A stretch of 61,676 bases of DNA from Dehalococcoidia bacterium (lineage in GTDB: Bacteria; Chloroflexota; Dehalococcoidia; GIF9; AB-539-J10), in NCBI GenBank assembly GCA_003562475.1, contig PWUU01000042.1, positions 1 to 61,676 of the forward strand, in the 5' to 3' direction. Position numbers and translations under genes: made by a program. Of the stretch, positions 7,171 through 16,941 are shown piece after piece (position 1 is the stretch's first letter; each line of letters starts with the position of its first letter). Below the pieces are notes generated by a model. The model saw nothing but the letters and a program-made list of their open reading frames with translations, had not been told where the DNA came from and did not search any database.

Positions 7171-7704
7171 TCAGGCCGATGGCTTGTCTCCGTCTCCTGC
7201 GGAGAAGTCCTCATTCAGAAGAGTGTGCGTGCGCTTGAGTACCATCAATAGAGTCAGAGCGAAGACACCGGACAGAAAGTACACGGATCCTGACACGATT
7301 CTTCCACAGATTCCTTCCCCCAGAAACACCGCCACTACGATAAGAACGAGCGCCGTAATTGATGTCAGTATCAGAAAAGACACATTGCGATAGGTCTCGT
7401 CCAGGAGCCGCATACGGACACTGCGAACCGATTCTCCACCAACACGCTTGGCCCTGTCATGAACCTCATAGATGACTACTAAGAGATTAAACATGAGGCC
7501 GCTAGTGATGGCGTGGACCGTCGCCAATACCGTCGCCAAGGTGGTGGAAATACCGCCTTGCAGCAACACCGCACCAATCGCCAGTGCGGCTGGCACGCCA
7601 AAGAAGAGAATGATGTCATCGGGAAGAACACGCTTGGTCTTGGCATGCACAAGCGTACTCAGATGCCCCGTGATGATCGTCCGCACATCGACCTTCGCAA
7701 ACAT
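7171..7704 (-). CDS. Four-helix membrane protein of a two-gene unit
   Basis: A 177-residue protein with four hydrophobic helices (about residues 27-47, 55-80, 108-130 and 137-157), a basic loop between helices two and three, and a polar C-terminal tail. Its ATG lies two bases after the stop of the 309-residue gene upstream, so the pair is cotranscribed and probably works together. A soluble protein paired with a small four-helix membrane protein beside a restriction locus recalls abortive-infection pairs such as RexA/RexB or Kiwa, but I see no sequence motif of either. Family not recognised. Confidence 0.65.
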   Translation of the reverse strand: MFAKVDVRTIITGHLSTLVHAKTKRVLPDDIILFFGVPAALAIGAVLLQGGISTTLATVLATVHAITSGLMFNLLVVIYEVHDRAKRVGGESVRSVRMRLLDETYRNVSFLILTSITALVLIVVAVFLGEGICGRIVSGSVYFLSGVFALTLLMVLKRTHTLLNEDFSAGDGDKPSA

Positions 7705-7706
7705 TG

Positions 7707-8636
7707 TTAGTCCTGTCGCAAGCGGTCCAGTATTCTTCTGGCCGCTTCATCAATGGAACCGAACGTTGGATGCCCGTCGGGTCCGACCTCAACCAAGGAC
7801 GAGACGTCGTACCACGCTCTGACTTTGCTCACGTCAGCCAAGTCAATCGTTCGCGTCTTCCCCTCAATCTCCAACTCTATCTTGACAGTCTCTGGCTCAA
7901 ACGAGGGGTAGCTGAATTCGTGAGGAATACTTGTCTCCCCGTCTAGGATACTCAGGAATCTTCGTTTCCAAGATCCGGACAGAGAGTCACCCCTGCGCAC
8001 CTTCCAGGTCAACTCTGCTTCGCCTATGTCCGGCAATGTCAGGTCCCGCCTCGCTACCATATCCGCTAAGTCACTCGGCGCAGACTTCCTAATGAGCCGA
8101 ACTTTGAACACCCGGCCTCTGTGTATCCAATCTCTAGCCGTATCCGGTGAGATTAGTGGTTCCACCATCAGATTGAGTGAGTTGCTTCGCGGAACTGCCG
8201 CTGCGAAATGCCGCTGAAAATCGTCAATCAGCACGCCCTTCGCACTGTATATCGAGAAGCGCTCAAGAAGTAGAAGACCACTATTGTCGTGCGCTGGGAG
8301 AGCGGCAGCGAAATAGAAGTGCATCAGCTCCGCGTCAGTGACGCGTCGGTGATAAGAGATCTCGCCGCTATCAGCATCAACCAACTCGCTCTCAAATCCA
8401 TACGCTCCCGTTCGTATGCGGCCAGCGATCCTGTCGTTGCCCTGATCTATATGGACCACGCTCAGAAGTTTCTGAGACTCAATGTTCCGTAGCAGTTCAC
8501 GTCGTCGTTGCTCAAGGTAGTCGCCGAAAACAGAGCCGAGACTCACACCGCCCGGAAGAGAACCAAGAAGGACGAACTGGTCACGAGACCTGTCCTTTAC
8601 ATAGACTCTGTACGGCATTAAGTAGATCTGTGTCAC
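7707..8636 (-). CDS. Uncharacterised soluble protein of a two-gene unit
   Basis: This encodes 309 residues without signal peptide or membrane helices. The N-terminal half is mixed alpha/beta; the C-terminal 110 residues (from about 195) look beta-rich with alternating polar and hydrophobic residues. No catalytic motif is recognisable. The GTG start at 8636 follows GGGAGGAG with good spacing. It precedes the membrane protein by two bases and begins 113 bases after hsdR on the same strand, so it may be the tail of the restriction operon. In context a defence role (sensor or adaptor for the membrane partner) is plausible but inferred. Confidence 0.6.
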   Translation of the reverse strand: MTQIYLMPYRVYVKDRSRDQFVLLGSLPGGVSLGSVFGDYLEQRRRELLRNIESQKLLSVVHIDQGNDRIAGRIRTGAYGFESELVDADSGEISYHRRVTDAELMHFYFAAALPAHDNSGLLLLERFSIYSAKGVLIDDFQRHFAAAVPRSNSLNLMVEPLISPDTARDWIHRGRVFKVRLIRKSAPSDLADMVARRDLTLPDIGEAELTWKVRRGDSLSGSWKRRFLSILDGETSIPHEFSYPSFEPETVKIELEIEGKTRTIDLADVSKVRAWYDVSSLVEVGPDGHPTFGSIDEAARRILDRLRQD

Positions 8637-8749
8637 AACTCCTCCCTTCCATCTCTATACTACGTGATCTGCCTTGGCGTACGATTGTCACGTCATCACG
8701 GGCTATGCTGCAATTCACTATCTGGGGCCACGCAGCCCCTTGCACTCCC

Positions 8750-11700
8750 TTACCCCCTCGCCTCCTCATACGTCACTCCGAAGATGGTGTCCGCCAGCCA
8801 TTTCCTGAAGCTGGGGTTATCGCAGAACTGCTTGAACAGCTCCGTGTGGTCGGTGAGCATGCTGATGACCACCTTCTGCAGTGCGCGGTCATGTTCCAGG
8901 CGCGCTGCCGCCTTGTCGCTGTTCTTCATCGCATTCTGATACGCCTTGTCTGCCGCCACCCTCGCCGGAATCTCCTCGGCGATGACGTGGCTGATGCGGT
9001 CGGCATCCTTCCACTCGATGTTGCCGAATTGCTCGTTGAATGACCTGATGATATTGCTCAGCCGATCCAGTTCCGGCTCCGGCATCCTCCCGCCGCCACT
9101 TCCCGGCACGGGTCCGACCTCACCGTCTTCATCGGCAAGCGTCAACCTGACGGTCTCGCGCACCTCGTTGCGGTAGCTATCCATGTCGATCGATTCAAGT
9201 ATCCCTTTCGACAGGTCTTCCTCAACCGGAGCGGGCAGCTTTGGCACGAGGAAGTTCAGGAAGATGGACAGCATCTCCCAATCGGCGTTGGTATACGGCA
9301 GTATTGACGCCAGGAACTGATAGGTTCGCACGAACGCCTTGGCCTTGCCTTTGAAGTCGACCTGCCCATCTTCGTCCAGATCAGAGTTGTACACGGCAAC
9401 GCAGGCGTCGAGGATCGGGTCCAGTCTGTCGCGATCGGCTCCACCAAGGAATAGCTCGGCAAGCTGCGGCACCTGAAGACAAGAGTACACCTGATGGGCG
9501 TCCAGGGCCGCCTTCAGATCGTGTAGCTTGTTCGGATCGGTCTCTTCACTGAGAATGGTGGTGCGGTAATAATCGGAGAATGCCATGGCTATAGTATCCG
9601 CATCGTTCATGAAGTCCAACACGAAGGTATCGGTCTTCAATGGGCGCGCCCGGTTCAGCCGCGAGAGCGTCTGCACTGCCTTGACGCCGGACAGGGGTTT
9701 GTCCACGTACATAGTGTGCAACAGCGGCTCGTCATAACCCGTCTGGAACTTATCTGCAACAACGAGGAAGCGATGGGGCTCCTGCTGAAACTTCTCCTCA
9801 ATCTGGGCACTGGGGAATCCGTTGAGCGTCGCTTCAGTCACCTGTCGTCCGCCATCCACATGCTCCCCGGAGAACGCCACAATGGCGCTGTACGGACTCT
9901 TCCGCTCAAGGAGGTAAGCCGAGATGGCATGGTAATACTGGATAGCCCGCGCAACGCCACTGCATGCCACCATTGCTCTCGCCTGTCCGCCTATCTTTCG
10001 ACGGGCGATCACATGGTCGTGGAAGTGGTCGACTATTATCTCGGCCTTCTGGCGTATCGCGTGTTCATGTGATTCGACGAACATCCGCAGCTTCTTCTGC
10101 GCCTTCTTCGTATCGAACTCCGGGTCATCCTCCACGGTCTTCATCAGCCGGTAGTAGCTGTCGACAGGGGTATAGTGCGCCAACACGTCGAGGATGAATC
10201 CCTCCTGGATGGCCTGCTTCATCGTGTAGCTGTGGAACGGACGGTGCCTGACCTTGTCGGCCCCGGGAACCGGCTCTCCGAACAGTTCCAGTGTCTTGTT
10301 CTTTGGAGTAGCAGTAAAGGCAAAGTAACTGGCGTTGGGCAGCATCTTCCGCGCTTCCATGATGCGGTTGATCTGGTCCTCAAAAGTCTCCTCCTCTTCC
10401 TCTCCTCCACTCTCCGAGAGAGCAATGTTCATCTTCGCAGATGTCCGTCCACCCTGACTGGAGTGCGCCTCATCAATGATGATTGCGAAGCGGCGTCCGC
10501 GATGTTCATCTCCGATCTCATCGAGGATGATGGGGAACTTCTGAACCGTTGAGATGATGATGTTCTTGCCGTCGCGCAGAAAGCGCCGGAGGTCTCCACT
10601 GTGTTCGGCGTGCCCGACGGTCGACGACACCTGTGCGAATTGCCTGATGGTGTCCTTGATCTGCCTGTCCAGCACCCTGCGGTCGGTCACCACGACGACC
10701 GAATCAAACAGGGGTCCGCTTCCCTCCGGCGGTTGTCCGGAGGGCTGCATCCCGATGAGCTGGTGCGCCAGCCACGCGATGGAGTTGCTCTTGCCACTGC
10801 CGGCGGAGTGTTGAATAAGGTAACGCCTGCCCACGTTTCGCGCCCTGGCATCAGCCAGCAGCTTGCGCACCACATCCAACTGATGGTAGCGCGGGAATAT
10901 CTGCTTCGGTGGCTTCCTGCGGCCCTTCTCGTCCCGTTCCTCGACCACCTGGGCGTAGTTCTCGATGATGTCCGTAAGCCCGGTCCGGGTCAGCACCTCT
11001 TCCCACAGATAAGCCGTCTTCAGTCCGCCCGGATTTGGTGGGTTGCCGGCTCCATCGTTGAACCCCTTGTCGAACGGCAGGAACCAGGAGTCCTTTCCCT
11101 TCAGATGCGTACACATACGCACTCCCTGGTCATCGACAGCGAAGTGCACAATGCAGCGGCCAAACTGGAACAGCAGTTCCTTCGGGTCGCGGTCGCGCCT
11201 GTACTGCTGAACAGCATCCTCGACGGTCTGCTTCGTCAGCCGGTTCTTGAGTTCAAACGTAACGACGGGCAGGCCGTTGATGAAGAGACAGAGGTCAAGG
11301 GCCAACTGCGTATCATCCTTGCTGTAGTGAAGCTGGCGCGTCACGCTGAAGACGTTCGCGGCGAAGCACTGAGCAGCCCGCACGTTGCCAGGCGTTGGTG
11401 TGCCATAGAACATATCGAGGCCGACCGCATTGTGCTTGACGCCGTGTCGAAGGACGTCGATCACGCCACGCCTGGCCACCTCACCCTGGAGGCGATGCAG
11501 GAATTGCGTTCGCCTCGGACCATCCTCATCCAGTCCAAGCGCCTCATATGCTTCCGGCTGCGTCGCGCTGACGAATCGCTGAAGCTGCCTGAGGTCCAGC
11601 GCGTGATCACGGTCGTAATCGTTCGAGTTGCCGAGGACGTACACGTCGTTGCCGTACGACGCAATGTCTTCGTCTACGGTTGAAATGTCAACATGCGCCG

Positions 11701-11779
11701 AGGACTTCGCTCGCTTACCCGTGAGCGTCTCAACGATGAGTGACTCAAGACCGTATTCCGATGTGTCACTCGTCGGCAT
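8750..11779 (-). CDS. hsdR: Type I restriction enzyme R subunit
   Basis: A 1009-residue DNA translocase/endonuclease. The nuclease motif is present (Asp162, then FELK with Glu176 and Lys178), followed by the helicase domains: HSAGSGKSN at 324-332 (Walker A), IIIDEAH with DEAH at 436-439, FTATP, KFQTGYDEP and a SRLNRARP motif VI, then a C-terminal helical part that docks on the methylase. The start at 11779 is chosen because AGGAGG lies six bases upstream and it overlaps hsdS by 14 bases; the open frame to 11845 encodes only a Thr/Arg-rich shadow of hsdS. All motor and nuclease residues are intact, so the enzyme should be active with HsdM and HsdS. Confidence 0.95.
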   Translation of the reverse strand: MPTSDTSEYGLESLIVETLTGKRAKSSAHVDISTVDEDIASYGNDVYVLGNSNDYDRDHALDLRQLQRFVSATQPEAYEALGLDEDGPRRTQFLHRLQGEVARRGVIDVLRHGVKHNAVGLDMFYGTPTPGNVRAAQCFAANVFSVTRQLHYSKDDTQLALDLCLFINGLPVVTFELKNRLTKQTVEDAVQQYRRDRDPKELLFQFGRCIVHFAVDDQGVRMCTHLKGKDSWFLPFDKGFNDGAGNPPNPGGLKTAYLWEEVLTRTGLTDIIENYAQVVEERDEKGRRKPPKQIFPRYHQLDVVRKLLADARARNVGRRYLIQHSAGSGKSNSIAWLAHQLIGMQPSGQPPEGSGPLFDSVVVVTDRRVLDRQIKDTIRQFAQVSSTVGHAEHSGDLRRFLRDGKNIIISTVQKFPIILDEIGDEHRGRRFAIIIDEAHSSQGGRTSAKMNIALSESGGEEEEETFEDQINRIMEARKMLPNASYFAFTATPKNKTLELFGEPVPGADKVRHRPFHSYTMKQAIQEGFILDVLAHYTPVDSYYRLMKTVEDDPEFDTKKAQKKLRMFVESHEHAIRQKAEIIVDHFHDHVIARRKIGGQARAMVACSGVARAIQYYHAISAYLLERKSPYSAIVAFSGEHVDGGRQVTEATLNGFPSAQIEEKFQQEPHRFLVVADKFQTGYDEPLLHTMYVDKPLSGVKAVQTLSRLNRARPLKTDTFVLDFMNDADTIAMAFSDYYRTTILSEETDPNKLHDLKAALDAHQVYSCLQVPQLAELFLGGADRDRLDPILDACVAVYNSDLDEDGQVDFKGKAKAFVRTYQFLASILPYTNADWEMLSIFLNFLVPKLPAPVEEDLSKGILESIDMDSYRNEVRETVRLTLADEDGEVGPVPGSGGGRMPEPELDRLSNIIRSFNEQFGNIEWKDADRISHVIAEEIPARVAADKAYQNAMKNSDKAAARLEHDRALQKVVISMLTDHTELFKQFCDNPSFRKWLADTIFGVTYEEARG

Positions 11780-13208
11780 CGGCCGCCTCCTGAACCAGCG
11801 CCAGCTCGTCCTCGTCGGGCATGTCCCCGTTGTCAAGGTCGTCACTCAAGTCTTCGGCTTCGATCAGTTCGTCTTCGAGTCCTGCCGCAAGACCGCGCAC
11901 ATCCACTTTGCCGGTCACCACATCGGAAATGAGGCGAGTGCGGTATTCGCGGATGAGATCGATTTCGCGCTGGGCCAAATCTATGGCCATTGAAACACCA
12001 CGGACCTCTTTGCCAATGTGCCGCACAATGGACTCCTGCTCATTGATAGGTGGAATGGGAATCGGTGTGTTGGCCATATCTTCATACTCAATGCTCTCCA
12101 CAGTGGCACCTGTCTTAATCCACTGCAACAACAATGCTGGTTGACAGCCTTCTATCAGCAGTTTGAGGAAGTGAGCCTGCATGGCACCGGTTGAACGAAG
12201 CGCCTTCATGTCCTGGTTTAGTGCAACTGCGACGCGGTTCACCGCAGTGGGTATAGTCCTCCGCAAGATGCCCGACCTGACAACCATTAGGACGGCCCCA
12301 GGCTCCACGAGGTTAGTTGCCGAGTCAGCAATGGCTTCATCTGACACGTGCTCAGACGAATCCACGATACTGTCATGCTTCATGTCTTTCGGAGAAACCC
12401 ACGGGATGTCACCGTGCCAGTAGCGCTCAACAGATTTAGAGGGCGTGCCACCGCCCGTGAAGCTGACCTCGTGCTTCAGTTTACGTACTTGCCAGTGCTC
12501 CGGAATGTCCCCAAGCCAGTCGACGCCCGAGGGCTTGAGCCGTACAATTGGGTCCAAGCCGCGCGTCACGGCCTGATTGATGATGGCCTGCTTCTGCTCA
12601 TTGAGCAGCGTAATCAGCCGCCGCCGATTGCGGGTGAAGCGGGTGACGCTTCGGTCAACATGAGCTAGGTAGTCCGCAATAACTCGTTGCTCTGGTGCTG
12701 GAGGGCACGCGAGTCGAACGTCGAGTAGTCGTGATCGCCCGAGTTCTACAAACGTGCTACCTTGTCCAAGTGACTGTAACTCTGGGCCCAGTGTGAGCAA
12801 CTGGAAGAAATGGTATTCCACGTGTTGCCCCCTGCGAGGTACAAGCAGACGACAACCCTGGTTCACACAAGCCGCTACACGTACGATGGCAACATAACCA
12901 ATCGGTGCTCGCGTAGAGATCGCGATGCTGTCTGCCGGAGCGAGACAGGTTCCGCAACTCTGGTACCCACGCTCGCTGATACGTCGTCGTGATGTTTCCA
13001 GGTCCCGTGTGCGCAGTTGTCCCAAGTCCTCAGGAGTCACCCACACAATATCGCCATCCCAGTTTCTCTCGTCGTGAGACGGAGTGGCACCACTCAGAGC
13101 GAAGAACGCATGTCGCACTCGGCGGATCTCCCAATGCGATGGCACATCGCCCAGCCACGCTACTCCGGAGTCCCTGTACTCACGGTAGGGTTGTAGCCCT
13201 CTCCTCAC
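11766..13208 (-). CDS. hsdS: Type I restriction specificity subunit S
   Basis: A 480-residue DNA-recognition subunit with two target-recognition domains. The two halves start with matching repeats: SGVAWLGDVPSHWEIRR near residue 14 and SGVDWLGDIPEHWQVRK near residue 232. Each is followed by a variable region and a conserved helix (EQRVIADYL, then NEQESIVRHIG). Both recognition half-domains look complete, so a bipartite target is expected. The acidic Asp/Glu-rich C-terminus is unusual for the family. The GTG start at 13208 overlaps the upstream DUF262 gene by four bases, and the end overlaps hsdR by 14 bases. Confidence 0.93.
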   Translation of the reverse strand: MRRGLQPYREYRDSGVAWLGDVPSHWEIRRVRHAFFALSGATPSHDERNWDGDIVWVTPEDLGQLRTRDLETSRRRISERGYQSCGTCLAPADSIAISTRAPIGYVAIVRVAACVNQGCRLLVPRRGQHVEYHFFQLLTLGPELQSLGQGSTFVELGRSRLLDVRLACPPAPEQRVIADYLAHVDRSVTRFTRNRRRLITLLNEQKQAIINQAVTRGLDPIVRLKPSGVDWLGDIPEHWQVRKLKHEVSFTGGGTPSKSVERYWHGDIPWVSPKDMKHDSIVDSSEHVSDEAIADSATNLVEPGAVLMVVRSGILRRTIPTAVNRVAVALNQDMKALRSTGAMQAHFLKLLIEGCQPALLLQWIKTGATVESIEYEDMANTPIPIPPINEQESIVRHIGKEVRGVSMAIDLAQREIDLIREYRTRLISDVVTGKVDVRGLAAGLEDELIEAEDLSDDLDNGDMPDEDELALVQEAADADE

Positions 13209-15034
13209 AACCCCACCTCCTTAAGAAGGTCCGCAGGATTCCAGATCCGTTCGGCGACGAGCCTATACAGTTCCCCTCGTTCCTCAAGGTCAGCCTTCCT
13301 GAACTCTGAGTGTGGCCTGAACGGCAGTCCTGATTCGTCCCTGAATCGCAGGAACCCCGGATTGTGGCTGTAGCAGTCCGGATACAGCGACCGAGCCAGC
13401 AGGTTCTGGCCGTTGTAGTGCGGCAACTTCTCCGCATAGGGCAGGTCCCTGTAGCTTGCATTGAAGCTCTTCGGCAGAAGAAGCAGACCACCGATGCGGT
13501 TCCTGTGCTCCGCAAAATCGGCAGGATGCGGGAACTCGCCGGTGTGGCGTTCTGGCTTATCTGCCCAGATGTGTTCCAGCTCGTAGCGATGCCTGCCCTC
13601 GCTCACGTACTCAAGGTAGTGCGAAGGCTGACCCGACTCAGTCTCCACGTAATCGGTCAGGCGGGCAAGCAGTCGGTGCAGCGAGTAGCGATTCTGTTGA
13701 TGCACCCGCAGGCGCTCATTGCTGGCAAAGGTCTCGTGTTCCTTTCCAAGAGCATCGTGCAGTGTTGTTGCCAGATTCTGTGGGTCCAGTCCACGCACAT
13801 CCCTCATTACTAGGAACATGGCGTACTGCATTGTGGAGTAGGCGATGCTGCGGAAGTTCCACAAGCGCCATGCGAGAAGAATGTCAATGAATCGTCCGAC
13901 GATTCTGAGCTTCTGCCGTACAACAACCTCGCTGTCATCGGGCTTGATCGGCGCAAGGAGCAACATGTACTGCAAAGTGAAGCCGTGCTGTGCGTTGTAG
14001 AGTACGTGCTCCAGTCCGTCGACTGGCTTCTGGGAAGCGTCTACGAGGCGTCGATACAGGCGACTATAGAACGCGAAATCGCGAACGACGAAGCGGTTGA
14101 AGTCATCGCTCTTGTGGAGACCTATGCTCTTGCTCGCATCTTTTACCCAGCGGTGAAACTCCGTGCCGATGCGGTCGAAGTCCTCAGGCCTGGCGCTTCG
14201 CTTGCGTTCACGTATCTTGGTCGCATACTGGCTTCTCAGCCACGCCTTGAAACAGTCCGGTTCAACGTCCTTGCCGGCCTCATTCAAATCGTGGATCAGG
14301 CTACGCCAACGCGCGTTAGCGGCAGTTCGCAGGTCCTCGTCGTTGATGTTCGCTAGGAGATACCCCTTGAGCATTTCAGACGCACTGAGCGAAAGCCCGC
14401 GATCGTTCATGGTCTCGAAGATTGTGTACGCGTCGTCGTCCGAATATGCGGTGATCTCGACGAGATGCACGTTCTCCAGCAACCAGTCGATGAAGTACGG
14501 CAGCGCCTTATCCCTCAACTCTTCCGGGAAGGACTCCTCCAGGTCATGGTAGCGCTGGTACAGATTCCGGACGGACTCTGAGGAACCGTTAGGATCGAAT
14601 GCCTCCCCTTCGAAGAGCGCTTCCATGACGGGTGCCCGTTCGTCGACATGAAGGTTGAAGGATTTCTGTCCGTACTTCACGGACACAATCAACTCGTCCA
14701 CGTTCACCTGATCATCGCGTTCCTTCTGCAGGTTGCGCAGGAGGATCAAGATCAACGTAAGGCTTGTCAAGCGCTGCTGCCCATCGACGATGAAACTGGC
14801 ACTGTCCTTCCTGCTGATGATAATCGAGCCGAGAAAGTAGTGCGGATACTGCGCCACCTGTTTGCGCGCGTGTCCCTCCTGATATCCCTCGAGGAACTTC
14901 CCCGTGAGATCGTCCACCAGTTCACGCACCTGCTTGTCGTACCACCTGTACTCGCGCTGGTAGTAGTCGATGGAGTACTTGACACCCTTGAGTAGCTCGC
15001 GGACGGACTTCGCTTTGCCGAGTATCTCTCTCAT
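13205..15034 (-). CDS. DUF262/DUF1524 (GmrSD-like) protein inside the hsd operon
   Basis: A 609-residue protein with an N-terminal DUF262 ParB-like NTPase domain (YQREYRW, then FIVDGQQRLT with DGQQR at 84-88, later FETMNDRGLSLS) and a C-terminal DUF1524 HNH-type nuclease (LEHIW with His488, EHRNRIGG near 509, SFNASYRD). The architecture is that of GmrSD and BrxU type IV enzymes, which cut modified DNA, and of RloF-like genes found in some hsd loci. Its ATG overlaps the hsdM stop by four bases and its stop overlaps hsdS, so it is a coupled part of the restriction operon. A function against phages whose DNA modification blocks HsdR is an attractive inference. Confidence 0.85.
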   Translation of the reverse strand: MREILGKAKSVRELLKGVKYSIDYYQREYRWYDKQVRELVDDLTGKFLEGYQEGHARKQVAQYPHYFLGSIIISRKDSASFIVDGQQRLTSLTLILILLRNLQKERDDQVNVDELIVSVKYGQKSFNLHVDERAPVMEALFEGEAFDPNGSSESVRNLYQRYHDLEESFPEELRDKALPYFIDWLLENVHLVEITAYSDDDAYTIFETMNDRGLSLSASEMLKGYLLANINDEDLRTAANARWRSLIHDLNEAGKDVEPDCFKAWLRSQYATKIRERKRSARPEDFDRIGTEFHRWVKDASKSIGLHKSDDFNRFVVRDFAFYSRLYRRLVDASQKPVDGLEHVLYNAQHGFTLQYMLLLAPIKPDDSEVVVRQKLRIVGRFIDILLAWRLWNFRSIAYSTMQYAMFLVMRDVRGLDPQNLATTLHDALGKEHETFASNERLRVHQQNRYSLHRLLARLTDYVETESGQPSHYLEYVSEGRHRYELEHIWADKPERHTGEFPHPADFAEHRNRIGGLLLLPKSFNASYRDLPYAEKLPHYNGQNLLARSLYPDCYSHNPGFLRFRDESGLPFRPHSEFRKADLEERGELYRLVAERIWNPADLLKEVGL

Positions 15035-16941
15035 CCTAGATTCGCTCCAATGATCACTTCAAGTAACCCTTCCAACTCCCTATGCGTCGCCAGGATGTCC
15101 TGGCGGATCTCATCCAACGTGCGCAACGGGGTTAGCCTGGAGAAATGCCGGGTGTAGGATATCTCGTGCCCAATCTGCGTCTTCGAGCGATCGATCCACG
15201 CATCCGGCGCGTAAGGGAGAACCTCGCGCTGGAAGAACGCGTCGATGCCTCTTTCCTCCATCAGGGGTACCTGTTCGGTGTCCCGGAGTTCAGGGTCAGG
15301 TTCATACTCCACACCGTCTCGCGTCCTCTTCCTGATGACGGGTGGAGCATCTTCCGCGCGCGGCAGCGTTTCCTTCAGCGCCTTGATCTCTTTGGCCGAG
15401 TACACCCGGTTCGGATCAATGCCCTTGAGACGCAGCGGACGCTCCACTACTATCTTCCAGTAACCGAACGCCTCGTTGGGGAAGATCTTCGACTGCTCGC
15501 TCTCCTCGAAGGCGAGAAAGAGGTCCACGATCTGCCGTATCTGCTCATCCGACAACTCGCAGTTCTTCCTGCCGAGGTTCTTGCGCAGCGGCTGATAGAT
15601 GCCGGTGGCATCGATGAGTTGCACTTTGCCGCGACGATGCTCAGGCTTGCGGTTTGTGAGGATCCAGACGTAGGTGGCAATACCGGTGTTGTAGAAGATG
15701 TTCAGCGGCAACGCGATGATCGCCTCCAGCCAGTCATTCTCAATGATCCACCGGCGGATGTTTGATTCTCCCTGTCCGGCGTCGCCAGTGAAGAGTGACG
15801 ACCCATTGTGTACCTCGGCGATACGGCTGCCCAGAGAGGTGGCATGATTCATCTTGGCCAGCTTGTTCACAAGGAACATGAGCTGGCCATCGCTGGAACG
15901 GGTGATGAGGGACAGCTGCTCGGCCTGGTGCTGGGCGGTGAACCGCGCGTCACTGACCTGTCCTTTGCCACCCATGCGTTCAAGGTCCGTCTTCCAGCTC
16001 TTGCCATAGGGCGGATTCGATAGCATGAAGTCGAACTCCATCGAGGGAAACGCATCTGACGCCAGCGTTGAGCCGTACTTGATGTTCTCAGCAGCCTGAC
16101 CTTCCCCCTTCAGGAGCAGGTCGGCCTTGCAGATTGCGTATGTCTCCGGCTGAACCTCCTGACCGAACAGGTGGATCGAGACTTCCTTGCCCCACTCCCG
16201 GGCGAGGCTACTCAGGGTCTCTTCAGCTATGGTGAGCATGCCACCGGTACCACACGCGCCGTCGTAGATGCGATACGTAGCATCACGGATGTCATCTGCA
16301 ACGGGCATGAAGACGAGATCCGCCATGAGATGGACAACATCACGCGGAGTGAAGTGCTCCCCCGCCTCCTCATTGTTCTCCTCATTGAAGCGACGGATGA
16401 GTTCCTCAAATACCGTTCCGACCGCGTGATTATCCAGTGCTGGGAGACGAACGTTTCCATGCTGGTCATAGACCGGATTGGGGCTGAGGTTGATGTCACC
16501 CGTCGTGAACTTCTCTATGAGGCTGCCGAGGATGTCCGCTTCAACAAGGGTGGGAATCTGGTTCCGGAACTTGAACTTGTCCAGTATCTCCTGCACGTTT
16601 GGAGAGAAGCCGTCGAGATACGCTTCGAAGTCGGCCTTCAGCTGTTGCTGCCTCGCCCGCGCACGAAGATCGCGCAATGTGAATGGCGAGACGTTGTAGA
16701 ACGCGTTGCCGCACGCTGCCCTGAGCGCCGCATCCTTGTTCGCGATCCCTGCCTCATCCAGTTGCCTGTTCAGTGTAAGGACGGCCTCCTTGGATTGCTC
16801 CAGCACGGCATCAAGCCGACGGATCACCGTCATGGGGAGGATGACGTCACGATACTTGCCACGTACGTAGACGTCTCGCAGCACATCGTCGGCGATACCC
16901 CAGATAAATCCGGCTATCCAGTCGATGTTTCCGTTCGGCAC
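15031..16941 (-). CDS. hsdM: Type I restriction-modification methylase M subunit
   Basis: A 636-residue N6-adenine DNA methyltransferase. An N-terminal helical HsdM_N domain (1-165) is followed by the catalytic domain: HFTPR at 196-200, DGACGTGG at 227-234 (SAM binding) and NPPY at 309-312 (catalytic motif IV). A C-terminal region of about 200 residues ends in the coiled helices that contact HsdS. It is longer than the roughly 500 residues of classical HsdM but matches the subgroup with an extended C-terminus. The GTG start at 16941 is first in the operon hsdM-DUF262-hsdS-hsdR, in which every junction overlaps. Confidence 0.93.
   Translation of the reverse strand: MPNGNIDWIAGFIWGIADDVLRDVYVRGKYRDVILPMTVIRRLDAVLEQSKEAVLTLNRQLDEAGIANKDAALRAACGNAFYNVSPFTLRDLRARARQQQLKADFEAYLDGFSPNVQEILDKFKFRNQIPTLVEADILGSLIEKFTTGDINLSPNPVYDQHGNVRLPALDNHAVGTVFEELIRRFNEENNEEAGEHFTPRDVVHLMADLVFMPVADDIRDATYRIYDGACGTGGMLTIAEETLSSLAREWGKEVSIHLFGQEVQPETYAICKADLLLKGEGQAAENIKYGSTLASDAFPSMEFDFMLSNPPYGKSWKTDLERMGGKGQVSDARFTAQHQAEQLSLITRSSDGQLMFLVNKLAKMNHATSLGSRIAEVHNGSSLFTGDAGQGESNIRRWIIENDWLEAIIALPLNIFYNTGIATYVWILTNRKPEHRRGKVQLIDATGIYQPLRKNLGRKNCELSDEQIRQIVDLFLAFEESEQSKIFPNEAFGYWKIVVERPLRLKGIDPNRVYSAKEIKALKETLPRAEDAPPVIRKRTRDGVEYEPDPELRDTEQVPLMEERGIDAFFQREVLPYAPDAWIDRSKTQIGHEISYTRHFSRLTPLRTLDEIRQDILATHRELEGLLEVIIGANLG

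Noticed and set aside
7171-8636. Assignment of the two-gene unit to Kiwa or RexAB
   Set aside because: Only size and topology agree; gene order differs from Kiwa and no DUF4868-like motif is visible.
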